Positions 9,760 to 18,080 of a stretch of 64,000 nucleotides of DNA are shown here, in pieces. Source of the stretch: Gluconacetobacter johannae (GTDB lineage Bacteria > Pseudomonadota > Alphaproteobacteria > Acetobacterales > Acetobacteraceae). Location: contig NZ_JABEQH010000004.1 of NCBI RefSeq assembly GCF_014174305.1, positions 124,001-188,000 on the forward strand. The letters run 5' to 3'. Position numbers and translations under genes: made by a program. Numbering within the stretch: position 1 is the stretch's first letter; each line of letters opens with the position of its first letter. A model generated the notes under the pieces. That model made no database searches and was not told the origin of the DNA. It was given only the letters and a program-made list of their open reading frames with translations.

Positions 9760-10218
9760 ATGGTCCCTGCGCGCATCCTGCGTGCCGTTGTCGCCGGGAT
9801 GGCGATCTGCGGCATGGCGGCGCAGGCGCCGGCCGCCTGGGCGCAGACGGGATGTGGCCCCGGTGCGTTCGGCTGTGCGCCCAACCCGGCCGACCGCGCC
9901 CGGATACGCATGCAGTTGCAGACCGAGATCCAGCAGCGGCAATTTTCTGCCCGCCAGCGGGGCCTGGAACAGGTGGAACGGGATCGCGCCCGGCTCGACC
10001 AACTGGGGCAGCAGCCGGCGGGGCCGCCCGGTTCGCCCGCCGAAATGGAGCGGCAACGACAGGCGCAGGCCCTGCGCGAGGATATCGACCGGCAGACGGC
10101 CGCCACGCGCGGCCTGTACCAGGCGCAGCCGATGGGGCCGGGGGCATGGAGCATCCGGAACCCGCAGGGCGTGCCGCAGGCGACCTGTCGCGAGGTCGGG
10201 CGTGTCCTGGTGTGCTGA
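9760..10218 (+). CDS. Small secreted Cys-containing protein of unknown function
   Basis: I do not recognise a family. The 152-residue product begins with a signal peptide (ILRAVVAGMAICGMAAQAPA, cleavage after AWA). The mature part has two Cys in GCGPGAFGC, a Gln/Arg/Glu-rich segment around residues 50-100 likely to be helical or coiled coil, and two more Cys near the C-terminus (TCREV...VLVC), so two disulfides are possible. A longer frame from GTG 9742 exists, but ATG 9760 has GAGGGA about 10 bases upstream and gives a clean signal peptide. It is convergent with the desaturase. Confidence 0.7.
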   Translation: MVPARILRAVVAGMAICGMAAQAPAAWAQTGCGPGAFGCAPNPADRARIRMQLQTEIQQRQFSARQRGLEQVERDRARLDQLGQQPAGPPGSPAEMERQRQAQALREDIDRQTAATRGLYQAQPMGPGAWSIRNPQGVPQATCREVGRVLVC

Positions 10219-10234
10219 GCGCTCGCGGCCGTCG

Positions 10235-11329
10235 TCAGCTTGACGGGGCCGCCCGGCCGAGCGTGCGGAAATCCACCATCCGGCCGGCGTCCTCGTCCCA
10301 GATCCGGTGGCTCCAGACCTCGGCCCAACTGTCCCGCAGGCCCAGCGTCTTCACGTTGTGGAAGACCGGGTTGGCGTGATGGCATGCCTCCAGCAGGTAA
10401 TTGGGGATGCCGGGGGCGGCATGATGCACATGATGGTAGCCGATCGAGGCGGAAAACCATTGCAGGACGTGCGGAAGCTTGAACAGCGAGCAGCCGGTCA
10501 GCGCCGCGTCGAAGGAATTCCAGGTGGCGTCGGCCTCCCAATGCACGCCCTCGAACTTGTGCTGCACCAGGAACAGCCAGATGCCGAAGACGCTGGCCGG
10601 GTAGATCACCAGCACCGAGACCATCAGCATGGTCGCATATCCCACCACATGGCCGAGGGTGGCGTAGATCAGCAGGATCGCGACATTGGTCAGGTGCACG
10701 CCCAGACGCTCGCGCCACCAGCCCTTCGGGGTGTCGAACGGATAGCGGTAAACAAGGAAGAAGATGATGGGCGGCATGACGAACATCGACAGGAACGGCT
10801 GGCTGGCGATGCGGTAGGACAGTTTCTGCATCGTCGACATGGCGCGATATTCCGCCACGGTGATGCAGTCGGAATAGATGTTCGACATCTTTCCCCTGCT
10901 GGCGATGTTGTTCCACGATCCATGATGGATCCCGTGGTGACGTCGCCAGTGGTCGTAGGGGGTCAGCGTCAGCACCGAGCACAGCCGGCCGGCCCAGTCA
11001 TTGGCCCAGGCCGTGCGAAAGAGCGACCCGTGCCCGAAATCATGCTGCAGGACGAATGTCCTGACCGACAGGCCGGACGCTATCGGCGCCAGCAGCAGGA
11101 CGCTGTAATGCCCATGGTAAATTCCGACGTAAATCAGTGCGTAACATAATAAAAGAAGGAAAATTGTCGTCGAAACCTGCAAAAAACTGCGAATAGTGTC
11201 AGATCTCTGAAAATTTTTTATGGATTTCAAGGCGGTATGATTGGATGACACGGTGGCTCCACGAAAATGGCGTGCTTTCAATGATTGTTGGTTAGAGATT
11301 GTCATGAAGTGTTTCAAGTTATTATCCAT
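10235..11329 (-). CDS. Membrane fatty-acid desaturase
   Basis: Integral-membrane diiron desaturase, about 364 residues, introducing a double bond into acyl chains. The three histidine boxes are complete: HDFGH near residue 99, HRRHHGIHHG-like (RRHHGIHHG) near 134, and YHHVHHAAPGIPNY near 298. Hydrophobic segments lie at about 55-95 and 175-245. Box spacing resembles delta-12/omega-6 bacterial desaturases. The start is uncertain: ATG 11329 is used, GTG 11338 and ATG 11305 are alternatives without strong Shine-Dalgarno sequences. The first 40 codons and upstream DNA are markedly AT-rich compared with the neighbours. It may adjust membrane fluidity. Confidence 0.88.
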   Translation of the reverse strand: MDNNLKHFMTISNQQSLKARHFRGATVSSNHTALKSIKNFQRSDTIRSFLQVSTTIFLLLLCYALIYVGIYHGHYSVLLLAPIASGLSVRTFVLQHDFGHGSLFRTAWANDWAGRLCSVLTLTPYDHWRRHHGIHHGSWNNIASRGKMSNIYSDCITVAEYRAMSTMQKLSYRIASQPFLSMFVMPPIIFFLVYRYPFDTPKGWWRERLGVHLTNVAILLIYATLGHVVGYATMLMVSVLVIYPASVFGIWLFLVQHKFEGVHWEADATWNSFDAALTGCSLFKLPHVLQWFSASIGYHHVHHAAPGIPNYLLEACHHANPVFHNVKTLGLRDSWAEVWSHRIWDEDAGRMVDFRTLGRAAPSS

Positions 11330-11565
11330 CGTTGACACAATTTAATAAAAATTCTCTATCATTGTTTCGATATGTTATTTGTAACAAAAATTTCTTTAAA
11401 TCGTGATCTTCGTAGTCCCATCGCCGTTCGACCGAACCTCGCGCGTCACCTGTTCCTTTGTTTCCAAGATCCTGTGCCGGCCCGCATGGTTCGCAGGATG
11501 CGCCCGGTGGGATATCCACGGACCGGCCAGGCGCCGTGCGGCGCCGTTTCCCGAAGGATCATCGC
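11330..11565. promoter_or_regulatory. AT-rich divergent control region
   Basis: This 236-bp stretch separates the minus-strand desaturase from the plus-strand Old Yellow Enzyme and must hold both promoters. Its left half (about 11330-11410) is much richer in A+T than the flanking genes, with runs such as AATTTAATAAAAATTC. No convincing operator palindrome was found. The right half is GC-rich and ends in GAAGGA, the ribosome site of the next gene. Confidence 0.35.
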
Positions 11566-12666
11566 ATGCTGTTCACGCCCTATCGGCTGGGTCTTCTCGA
11601 TCTTCCCAACCGCATCGTCATGCCGCCGATGACACGCTCCCGCGCGGGGCAGGGCGACGTCGCGACCAGCCTGATGGCGGACTACTATGCCCAGCGCGCC
11701 TCGGCCGGCCTGATCGTCAGCGAGGGGACGCAGATCAGCCCGCAGGGCCAGGGCTATGCCTGGACACCGGGGATCTACAGCCCCGCGCAGATTGCCGGCT
11801 GGCGGCGGGTGACCGACGCGGTCCACGCGCGCGGCGGGCGGATCTTCGCCCAGTTGTGGCATGTCGGGCGGGTATCGCACGTGGCGTTGCAGCCGGGCGG
11901 GGGCGCGCCGGTGTCGTCCTCGCCGCTGCTGGCCGAGGGGGTGAAGGTGTTCATAGACCCCGACCGGCGCGGACCGGAGGCCGGCGTCGGCGAAATGGTG
12001 CAGCATTCCGCCCCCAGGGCGCTGACCGTGGCGGAAATCGCAGGCGTCGTGCAGGAATTCGCCCAGGCGGCGCGCAATGCGCTGGAAGCCGGCTTCGACG
12101 GGGTCGAACTTCATGCCGCCAACGGCTACCTGATTAACCAGTTCATCGATTCGCAGGCCAATACCCGGACCGACGCCTATGGCGGGTCGCTGTCGAACCG
12201 CCTGCGTTTCCTGCGCGAGGTCACCCAGGCCGTGGCCGAAATCGTGGGCGGGGAGCGTATCGGCGTGCGGCTGGCGCCGCTGACCACCTTGCAGGGGGCG
12301 GTGGACGACACCCCGCAGGCGACCTACCTGGCCGCCGCCCGGGTGCTGGACGAGATCGGTGTCGCCTACCTCCATGTCGCCGAGGCCGACTGGGACGATG
12401 CGCCCCATATGCCGCCGGCCTTCAAGGAGGCGCTGCGCCTCGTCTATGGCGGCACGCTGGTCTATGCCGGGAAATATACCCTGGCCCGCGCCGAGGATGC
12501 CCTTCGCCGGGGCTGGGCCGACCTGATCGGCTTCGGCCGTCCGTTCATCGCCAATCCCGACCTGCCGGCGCGGCTGCAACGCGGCCTGGGGTTGACCGAA
12601 CCGGACGCCAGCCGGTTCTTCGGCGGCGCGGGGGCGGGGTATGTCGATTATCCGGTCGCCGGCTGA
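11566..12666 (+). CDS. Old Yellow Enzyme-family alkene reductase
   Basis: FMN-dependent, NAD(P)H-using reductase of activated alkenes, 366 residues, cytoplasmic. The FMN-barrel motifs are MPPMTRSRA near residue 20, AQLWHVGRVSH near 100 and GVELHAANGYLINQF near 180, whose His and Asn bind the substrate carbonyl. The start is ATG 11566, with GAAGGA at 11553-11558, rather than an upstream in-frame codon at 11458. It is followed by an MFS exporter 24 bp downstream. A paralogue of similar size occurs at 45816-46922. The physiological substrate is unknown. Confidence 0.9.
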   Translation: MLFTPYRLGLLDLPNRIVMPPMTRSRAGQGDVATSLMADYYAQRASAGLIVSEGTQISPQGQGYAWTPGIYSPAQIAGWRRVTDAVHARGGRIFAQLWHVGRVSHVALQPGGGAPVSSSPLLAEGVKVFIDPDRRGPEAGVGEMVQHSAPRALTVAEIAGVVQEFAQAARNALEAGFDGVELHAANGYLINQFIDSQANTRTDAYGGSLSNRLRFLREVTQAVAEIVGGERIGVRLAPLTTLQGAVDDTPQATYLAAARVLDEIGVAYLHVAEADWDDAPHMPPAFKEALRLVYGGTLVYAGKYTLARAEDALRRGWADLIGFGRPFIANPDLPARLQRGLGLTEPDASRFFGGAGAGYVDYPVAG

Positions 12667-12690
12667 TCGCAGGCGCATAAGGAGGAACGC

Positions 12691-13893
12691 ATGAACGATA
12701 TCCGAACACGGCGCGTGCATCCGGGCGTGCTGGCGCTGGCCGTCACGTCCTTCGCCATCGGCGTCGCCGAATTCGTGGTGGTGGGCATCCTGCCCGCCAT
12801 CGCGGGCGACCTGAAGGTGTCGCTGGACCGGGCGGGCGAACTGGTCGGGCTGTATGCGCTGGCCCTGGCCGTGGGGACGCCGCTGGTCGTGCTGGCGCTG
12901 GCGCGCTTTCCGCGCAAGCCGGTGCTGCTGGGGCTGGTCGCGGTGTTCCTGGCGGGCAATCTGCTGTCGGCGATGTCGGTCGATTATGCCTCGCTGCTGG
13001 TGGGGCGGATGGTCACCGCCGTGGCGCATGGCAGCTTCTTCGCCATCGGCGCGACGGTCGCGGCCGGGCTGGCGCCGCGCGACCAGGCCAGCCGGGCGAT
13101 CGCCATCATGTTTTCCGGCCTGACCCTGGCGATGGTGATCGGCGTGCCGCTGGGCAGCATCCTGGGCAACGGGATGGGGTGGCGCCTGCCGTTCTTCGCG
13201 GTCGCGGCCCTGGCGGCGCTGGCCCTGGCGGCGACGGCGTGGTGGCTGCCGTCGATGCCGGCGCCGCGCGTCGGGCGGATGTCCGCCCAGCTTGCGGCGC
13301 TGGGCCAGCCGTCGATCCTGGCGATGATGTGTGTGACCGTCCTGGGGTTCGGCTCCAGCTTCGCGGCCTTCACTTTCATCACGCCGATCCTGACCGGGCT
13401 GACCGGCTTTTCCTCGACGACGGCCAGCGTGCTGCTGGTGGTGTTCGGCGCCGCGACCCTGGTGGGCAATCTGGCCGGCGGCCGGTTCGCCTCATCGTTG
13501 GGGTGGCAGCCGGCATTGCGCCTGCTGTTCGCGTTGCTGGGGGCGGCGCTGGCGGTCATCGGCCTGACCCTGTCCTATCCGCTGCCCATGGTCGTCATGC
13601 TGTTCATCTGGGGCGTGCTGGCGTTCGGCATGTCGCCCGGCGTGCAGGCCGCCATGCTGGAAACGGCGGAACGCGATGCCCCGCAGGCGGTGGATTTTGC
13701 CTCCGGCCTCAATATCTCGTCATTCAATCTGGGCATTTCGCTGGGCGAGACGGTCGGCGGCGCGCTGGTGGCGCACGGGCATCTGGGCCTGACGCCCTGG
13801 GCCGGCGTCGTCAGCGTCGTCGCCGCGCAGGCGCCGCTGGCCTGGATGGGAGCCAGGGCGCGGCGCGCGGGGGCGATCGGGGATATGGCATAG
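12691..13893 (+). CDS. MFS efflux transporter, AraJ/PbuE-like
   Basis: Inner-membrane major facilitator of 400 residues with 12 predicted hydrophobic helices. The N-terminus (LAVTSFAIGVAEFVVVGILP) is typical of the DHA1 drug/arabinose/purine efflux group, as is the helix-4 region VTAVAHGSFFAIGATVAAGL. TAAGGAGGAAC immediately precedes the ATG. It follows the alkene reductase by 24 bp and is probably in its operon, perhaps exporting a product or toxic substrate of that enzyme. Specificity cannot be seen. Confidence 0.86.
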   Translation: MNDIRTRRVHPGVLALAVTSFAIGVAEFVVVGILPAIAGDLKVSLDRAGELVGLYALALAVGTPLVVLALARFPRKPVLLGLVAVFLAGNLLSAMSVDYASLLVGRMVTAVAHGSFFAIGATVAAGLAPRDQASRAIAIMFSGLTLAMVIGVPLGSILGNGMGWRLPFFAVAALAALALAATAWWLPSMPAPRVGRMSAQLAALGQPSILAMMCVTVLGFGSSFAAFTFITPILTGLTGFSSTTASVLLVVFGAATLVGNLAGGRFASSLGWQPALRLLFALLGAALAVIGLTLSYPLPMVVMLFIWGVLAFGMSPGVQAAMLETAERDAPQAVDFASGLNISSFNLGISLGETVGGALVAHGHLGLTPWAGVVSVVAAQAPLAWMGARARRAGAIGDMA

Positions 13894-13989
13894 ATCGGAT
13901 CGCAGCGGGGCATCGTGACAGGGCGGATCGTTCCATGCCATTTCGGATGGACGATGATGGCAACCGATCGGCCCCGGAAGGTGCATATC

Positions 13990-15963
13990 TTGAGTCTGCT
14001 CCGGAAACGTTTTCTCGCCCTGTCCCTGACCACCGCGCTGGCCGCCGCGCCGGCGTTCGGCCGGCCCGCCCAGGCCGAGGCCCCCCAGCCCCGGCAACTG
14101 GCGCTGCCCGAGTCCGTTCCCGCCCCGCGTGACGTGCCGTTCGGCGGGACCATCAGGCTGGACGTCGATGCGACGGACCTAATGCGGCACATCTTCACCG
14201 TCCGTGAAACGGTGCCGGTGCCCGACGCCCTGGCCGCGACGGGCGGGGACCTGACCCTGCTCTATCCGATGTGGCTGCCGGGCAATCATTCGCCGACCGG
14301 GACGCTTGACCAGTTCGGCGGCCTGACCGTGCAGGCCGGCGGCGCGCCGGTCGAATGGACGCGCGACACGGTGACGGTCAGCGCCTTCCACCTGAAGGTG
14401 CCCAAGGGGGCGCATGCGCTGGATGTCCGCTTCCAGTTGCTGTCCCCGGTCTCGCCCGAGGAAGGGCGCGTGGTCATGACGCCGGACATGCTCAACGTCC
14501 AGTGGAATGCGCTGGCGCTGTACCCGGCGGGATATTTCACGCGGCGGATCACGGTGCAGGCCGATTTGCGCCTGCCGGCGGGCTGGCAGTACGGCACGGC
14601 GTTGCGCGCACACGGGGCGACGGGCGGCGCGGTTGTCGCGTTCGATGCGGTGCCGTTCAACACGCTGGTGGATTCGCCTTTGTTCGCCGGACGGTATTTC
14701 CGCCGCATCGACCTGGCGCCCGGCGCCGCCGCGCCGGTGACGCTCAACCTGGTGGCGGACAAGCCGGCGGAACTGGCGGCGACCGACGCGCAGATCAGGG
14801 CCCATCAGGCGCTGGTGACGCAGGCCGGGTTGCTGTATGGCGCGCACCATTACGATCATTACGACTTCCTGCTGGCCCTGACCAATGAACTGGGCCGCAT
14901 CGGCCTGGAACATCACCGGTCGAGCGAGAACAGCGGCCCGCGCGGCTATTTCACCGACTGGGACAAGACGTTCGCCGCGCGCGACCTGCTGGCGCACGAA
15001 TATACCCATTCCTGGAACGGCAAGTACCGCCGCCCGGCCGATCTGTGGGCGCCGGATTTCAACACGCCGCAACGTGGGTCGGGCCTGTGGGTCTATGAGG
15101 GGCAGACCCAGTACTGGGGCTATGTCCTGGCGGCGCGGTCCGGCCTGATGACCGCCCCGCAGGTGGTCGAGGCGCTGGCCGGGGTCGCGGCGACGTACGA
15201 CATGCGGCAGGGCCGGACCTGGCGTCCGTTGCAGGACACGACGAACGACCCGGTCATTGCCCGGCGTTCCCCCCTGTCGTGGCGAAGCTGGCAGCGGAGC
15301 GAGGATTATTATTCCGAAGGGCAGCTTGTCTGGCTGGATGCCGACACGCTGATCCGCAAGCTGTCGGGCGATACGCGGTCGCTGGACGATTTCGCGCGCC
15401 ATTTCTTCGGCGGCGACGACGGCAGCTTCGGGACCAGCACCTACGGTTTCGACGATGTCGTGCACGCCTTGAACGACATCCAGCCATACGACTGGGCTGC
15501 GTTCCTGCACCAGCGCCTGGACCGGACGTCGACGCACGCGCCGCTGGACGGGTTTGCGCGCGCGGGCTACCGCCTGGTCTATACCGACAGGCCGAACGAC
15601 TATCTGACGTCCTATGCCGCCATTCGGCATGTGACGGATTTCAGCTTCTCGCTCGGGTTCATGCTGGGCAAGGGCGGCAGCGTGGCGAATGTCGAATGGG
15701 GCAGCCCGGCCTGGCGGGCGGGCATGACGCGGGACGAGCAGCTTGTCGCGGTGAACGGCGAGGCCTATGACCCCGACGTGCTGAAGGATGCGGTCGTCGC
15801 GGCGCAGGCCAGGGACGCGGCGCCGCTGACGGTGCTGATGCGCGCGGGCGATCGCTACCTGACGCTTTCCATCCCGTATCATGCCGGCCTGCGCTATCCG
15901 CATCTGGAACGGGTTGCCGGCACGCCGGACATGCTGGCGGCCATCCTGACGCCGCGCCACTGA
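13990..15963 (+). CDS. M61-family metallopeptidase (glycyl aminopeptidase-like)
   Basis: Zinc peptidase of the M61 family, periplasmic or secreted. The catalytic HEYTH (His336-His340 from the start used) is followed by WNGKYRRP and by GLWVYEGQTQYWG, whose Glu is the third zinc ligand. A PDZ-like segment (GSVANVEWGSPAWRAGM) lies near the C-terminus. The start is uncertain: TTG 13990 is preceded by GGAAGG at 13976-13981 and gives a classical signal peptide (RKRFLALSLTTALAAAPAFG), whereas GTG 13915 and ATG 13954 give N-terminal extensions. About 657 residues, typical for the family. Confidence 0.88.
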   Translation: MSLLRKRFLALSLTTALAAAPAFGRPAQAEAPQPRQLALPESVPAPRDVPFGGTIRLDVDATDLMRHIFTVRETVPVPDALAATGGDLTLLYPMWLPGNHSPTGTLDQFGGLTVQAGGAPVEWTRDTVTVSAFHLKVPKGAHALDVRFQLLSPVSPEEGRVVMTPDMLNVQWNALALYPAGYFTRRITVQADLRLPAGWQYGTALRAHGATGGAVVAFDAVPFNTLVDSPLFAGRYFRRIDLAPGAAAPVTLNLVADKPAELAATDAQIRAHQALVTQAGLLYGAHHYDHYDFLLALTNELGRIGLEHHRSSENSGPRGYFTDWDKTFAARDLLAHEYTHSWNGKYRRPADLWAPDFNTPQRGSGLWVYEGQTQYWGYVLAARSGLMTAPQVVEALAGVAATYDMRQGRTWRPLQDTTNDPVIARRSPLSWRSWQRSEDYYSEGQLVWLDADTLIRKLSGDTRSLDDFARHFFGGDDGSFGTSTYGFDDVVHALNDIQPYDWAAFLHQRLDRTSTHAPLDGFARAGYRLVYTDRPNDYLTSYAAIRHVTDFSFSLGFMLGKGGSVANVEWGSPAWRAGMTRDEQLVAVNGEAYDPDVLKDAVVAAQARDAAPLTVLMRAGDRYLTLSIPYHAGLRYPHLERVAGTPDMLAAILTPRH

Positions 15964-16039
15964 GGGCCGGGAGCGGATTACGGCGTTCCGTGCGGGAGAA
16001 AGCCATGACAGCGGTGCGGTCGGTGTGTAGGGTCCGCGC

Positions 16040-16606
16040 ATGACCAAGATGGACGGACCCCACCCCCAGGATGCCTCGTCACGCCCGGAACATGTCGCCG
16101 AGCGTGCCTTCTTCGCCACGCGCTGGCTGGCGGCCCCGCTCTATCTCGGCCTGGCGGTCGGGCTGATCGTCATCCCGGTCAAGTTCTTCCAGTTGGCCTG
16201 GGGGTTGCTGGCCCATGTGTTCGTCCTGCAATTCGACGATGTATTCGTCGGAATCCTTGATCTGATCGATCTGGTGATGCTGGCGAACCTGCTGCTGATC
16301 GTCATGTTCTCGGGCTACGAGAATTTCGTGTCGCGGCTGGATATCCGCGAACATCCCGATTTTCCAAGCTGGATCGGGCATGTCACCTTCGGCGATATCA
16401 AGCTGAAGCTGATGGCGTCCATCGTCGCCATGTCCGGGATTCATCTGCTGGCCGACTTCATCCGGGTCGATGCCATGACCAACCGCGCGCTGGCCTGGAC
16501 CGTCGGGATCCATCTGGCCTTCGTCGCCTCGGGCGTGCTGCTGTCGGTGATGGACCGCCTGATGGAGCCGGGCGGGGGACATCCCGCCTCGGCCACCGAT
16601 CACTAG
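16040..16606 (+). CDS. UPF0114/YqhA-family membrane protein
   Basis: Inner-membrane protein of 188 residues with about four hydrophobic helices and the family segments LYLGLAVGLIVIPVKFFQL, VMLANLLLIVMFSGYENFVS and WIGHVTFGDIKLKLMASIVA. The molecular function of this family is unknown. It starts 76 bp after the M61 peptidase and is followed at 16627 by another small membrane protein, possibly cotranscribed. Confidence 0.88.
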   Translation: MTKMDGPHPQDASSRPEHVAERAFFATRWLAAPLYLGLAVGLIVIPVKFFQLAWGLLAHVFVLQFDDVFVGILDLIDLVMLANLLLIVMFSGYENFVSRLDIREHPDFPSWIGHVTFGDIKLKLMASIVAMSGIHLLADFIRVDAMTNRALAWTVGIHLAFVASGVLLSVMDRLMEPGGGHPASATDH

Positions 16607-16626
16607 GGTCCGTTTCGAGTCCGGTG

Positions 16627-17250
16627 ATGCGGATCGGGCTGGGAATGGTCATCCTGTGTGCCGACCTGGCCGGAACGGTGGTGTTCGCCGCCGAGGGCGC
16701 GATGGCGGCGATGATGCGGGGGCTGGATCTGTTCGGGATCATGGTCGTGGCATTCGTCGTGGCGCTGGGCGGCGGCATGATTCGGGATGTGCTGATCGGC
16801 GCCGTCCCGCCCAGCGCCATCCGCGACTGGCGTTATCCGGTGCTGGCGTTCCTGACGGGCCTGGGGGTGTTCGCCTGCCGCCGCATGCTGCATGTCGCGC
16901 CCGGCGGGCATGTGCTGGCGGTGCTGGACGCGGCAGGCCTGTCGCTGTTTGCCGTGGCCGGGGCGGAAAAGGCGTTGTCGCATGGAATCGGGCCGCTGGC
17001 GGCGGCCCTGATGGGCATGCTGACCGGGGTGGGCGGCGGCGTGATGCGTGACGTCCTGCTGGCGCGGGTGCCGCTGATCCTGGTGTCCGACATCTATGCC
17101 ACGGCGGCGCTGGCCGGGGCGTCGGTGGTGGTCGCCGGGCGGCGGCTGGCCCTGCCGGCGGCGGCGGTTGCCGGTGCGGGCGCGATGACCTGTTTCTGCC
17201 TGCGGCTTGCGGCCCTGCGCTATGGCTGGCGGCTGCCTGGGGGAATGTAA
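16627..17250 (+). CDS. UPF0126/TRIC-type membrane protein (YicG-like)
   Basis: Inner-membrane protein of about 207 residues with two internal repeats, each containing the signature GGG-x-x-RD-x-L: GGGMIRDVLIGAVPP near residue 48 and GGGVMRDVLLARVP near 136. This duplicated glycine domain is typical of the bacterial homologues of trimeric intracellular cation channels. Start codons GTG 16624 and ATG 16627 are adjacent; the ATG is used. Ion specificity is unknown here. It is the last gene before the molybdate operon promoter. Confidence 0.87.
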   Translation: MRIGLGMVILCADLAGTVVFAAEGAMAAMMRGLDLFGIMVVAFVVALGGGMIRDVLIGAVPPSAIRDWRYPVLAFLTGLGVFACRRMLHVAPGGHVLAVLDAAGLSLFAVAGAEKALSHGIGPLAAALMGMLTGVGGGVMRDVLLARVPLILVSDIYATAALAGASVVVAGRRLALPAAAVAGAGAMTCFCLRLAALRYGWRLPGGM

Positions 17251-17284
17251 TGACAAAAAGTCGGAACCGCCCTATACTATGGAT

Positions 17285-17328
17285 TGGTAGCATACCAGAC
17301 ATAGTATGGTAGTATACCTGACATAGTA
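17285..17328. promoter_or_regulatory. Tandem 22-bp palindromic repeats upstream of mop
   Basis: Two head-to-tail 22-bp units (17285-17306 and 17307-17328) differ at two positions only. Each starts with a short palindrome, TGGTA-GCA-TACCA in unit 1 and GGTA-GTA-TACC in unit 2, and ends in GACATAGTA. The 22-bp spacing puts two protein sites on the same DNA face. The block ends 17 bp before the mop ATG. An operator for the molybdate operon is inferred; it does not resemble the known ModE boxes I can recall. Confidence 0.6.
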
Positions 17329-17345
17329 ACAGAGGCAGAACGACT

Positions 17346-17552
17346 ATGAAGCTGAGCGCCAGAAACCAGATCGCCGGAAAGGTCGTGACCGTGGAAAAAG
17401 GTCAGACCACAGGCCACGTTCACATTGACGTGGGTGGGGGGATCATCATCACCTCCTCGATCACGAACGAAGCGATTGACGAACTGGCCCTGAAGGCCGG
17501 CGATGACGCCGTCGCCATCATCAAGGCGTCCGACGTTCTGGTCGGCAAATAA
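17346..17552 (+). CDS. mop: Mop-type molybdopterin/molybdate-binding protein (single TOBE domain)
   Basis: Small cytoplasmic molybdate-binding protein of 68 residues, consisting of one TOBE/Mop domain: SARNQIAGKVVTVEKGQTTG, then ITNEAIDELALKAGDDAVAIIKASDVLVG. Such proteins form hexamers that store or buffer molybdate. It opens the molybdate/tungstate gene cluster and lies just behind the tandem 22-bp repeats, which suggests metal-responsive control. Confidence 0.93.
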   Translation: MKLSARNQIAGKVVTVEKGQTTGHVHIDVGGGIIITSSITNEAIDELALKAGDDAVAIIKASDVLVGK

Positions 17553-17557
17553 GCGGC

Positions 17558-18070
17558 ATGCGCCCGATCGCGCATTGGGCGCTGGTTGCCGCGTTGTCCC
17601 TGTCCGCCGGGACGACATGCCCATCCGCGCGTGCGCGCGCGGATGGGCTGGTCGTTCGCGACACGGCTGGGGTGGCGCATCGCCTGAGCATGGCGGACCT
17701 TGCCGCCCTGCCGGTGGTCCGCATCACGGTGCCGCCGGGCAAGGACCACACTGCGCCGCGCGGGTTCGAGGGACCGCTGCTCTGGTCGGTGCTGTCCCGC
17801 GCCGGGGTGGTCGGCGGCCCGCCACGCGACCTGGCGGCGCGTGCGATCCTGCTGGAAGGGGCGGACCGCTATCGCGCGGCCCTGGCGATGGGCGAGGTCG
17901 CGCCCGATTTCGAGGGCAAGCAGGTCATCCTGGCCCAACGCATGGACGGCGCCGACCTCGGCCCGGCCCATCTGAGGATCGTGGTGCCGGGCGACCGGCG
18001 CGGGGCCCGTGGGGTGCATGATCTGACAGGGATTTCGATTGTCGTCCTTTCGCCCGACGCGGCGCAATAA
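17558..18070 (+). CDS. Exported YedY/sulfite-oxidase-fold protein lacking the Mo-ligand Cys
   Basis: A 170-residue protein with an N-terminal signal sequence and a small oxidoreductase molybdopterin-binding-like domain (RGFEGPLLWSVLSRAGV, VILAQRMDGADLGPAHLRIVVPGD, GVHDLTGISIVVL). The only Cys is inside the signal peptide, so the molybdenum-ligating Cys of true YedY enzymes is absent; it probably binds no cofactor or acts as a partner protein. It follows mop by 5 bp and precedes the binding-protein gene by 10 bp. Its role in molybdate uptake is inferred from context only. Confidence 0.7.
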   Translation: MRPIAHWALVAALSLSAGTTCPSARARADGLVVRDTAGVAHRLSMADLAALPVVRITVPPGKDHTAPRGFEGPLLWSVLSRAGVVGGPPRDLAARAILLEGADRYRAALAMGEVAPDFEGKQVILAQRMDGADLGPAHLRIVVPGDRRGARGVHDLTGISIVVLSPDAAQ

Positions 18071-18080
18071 CGGGTGTGCG

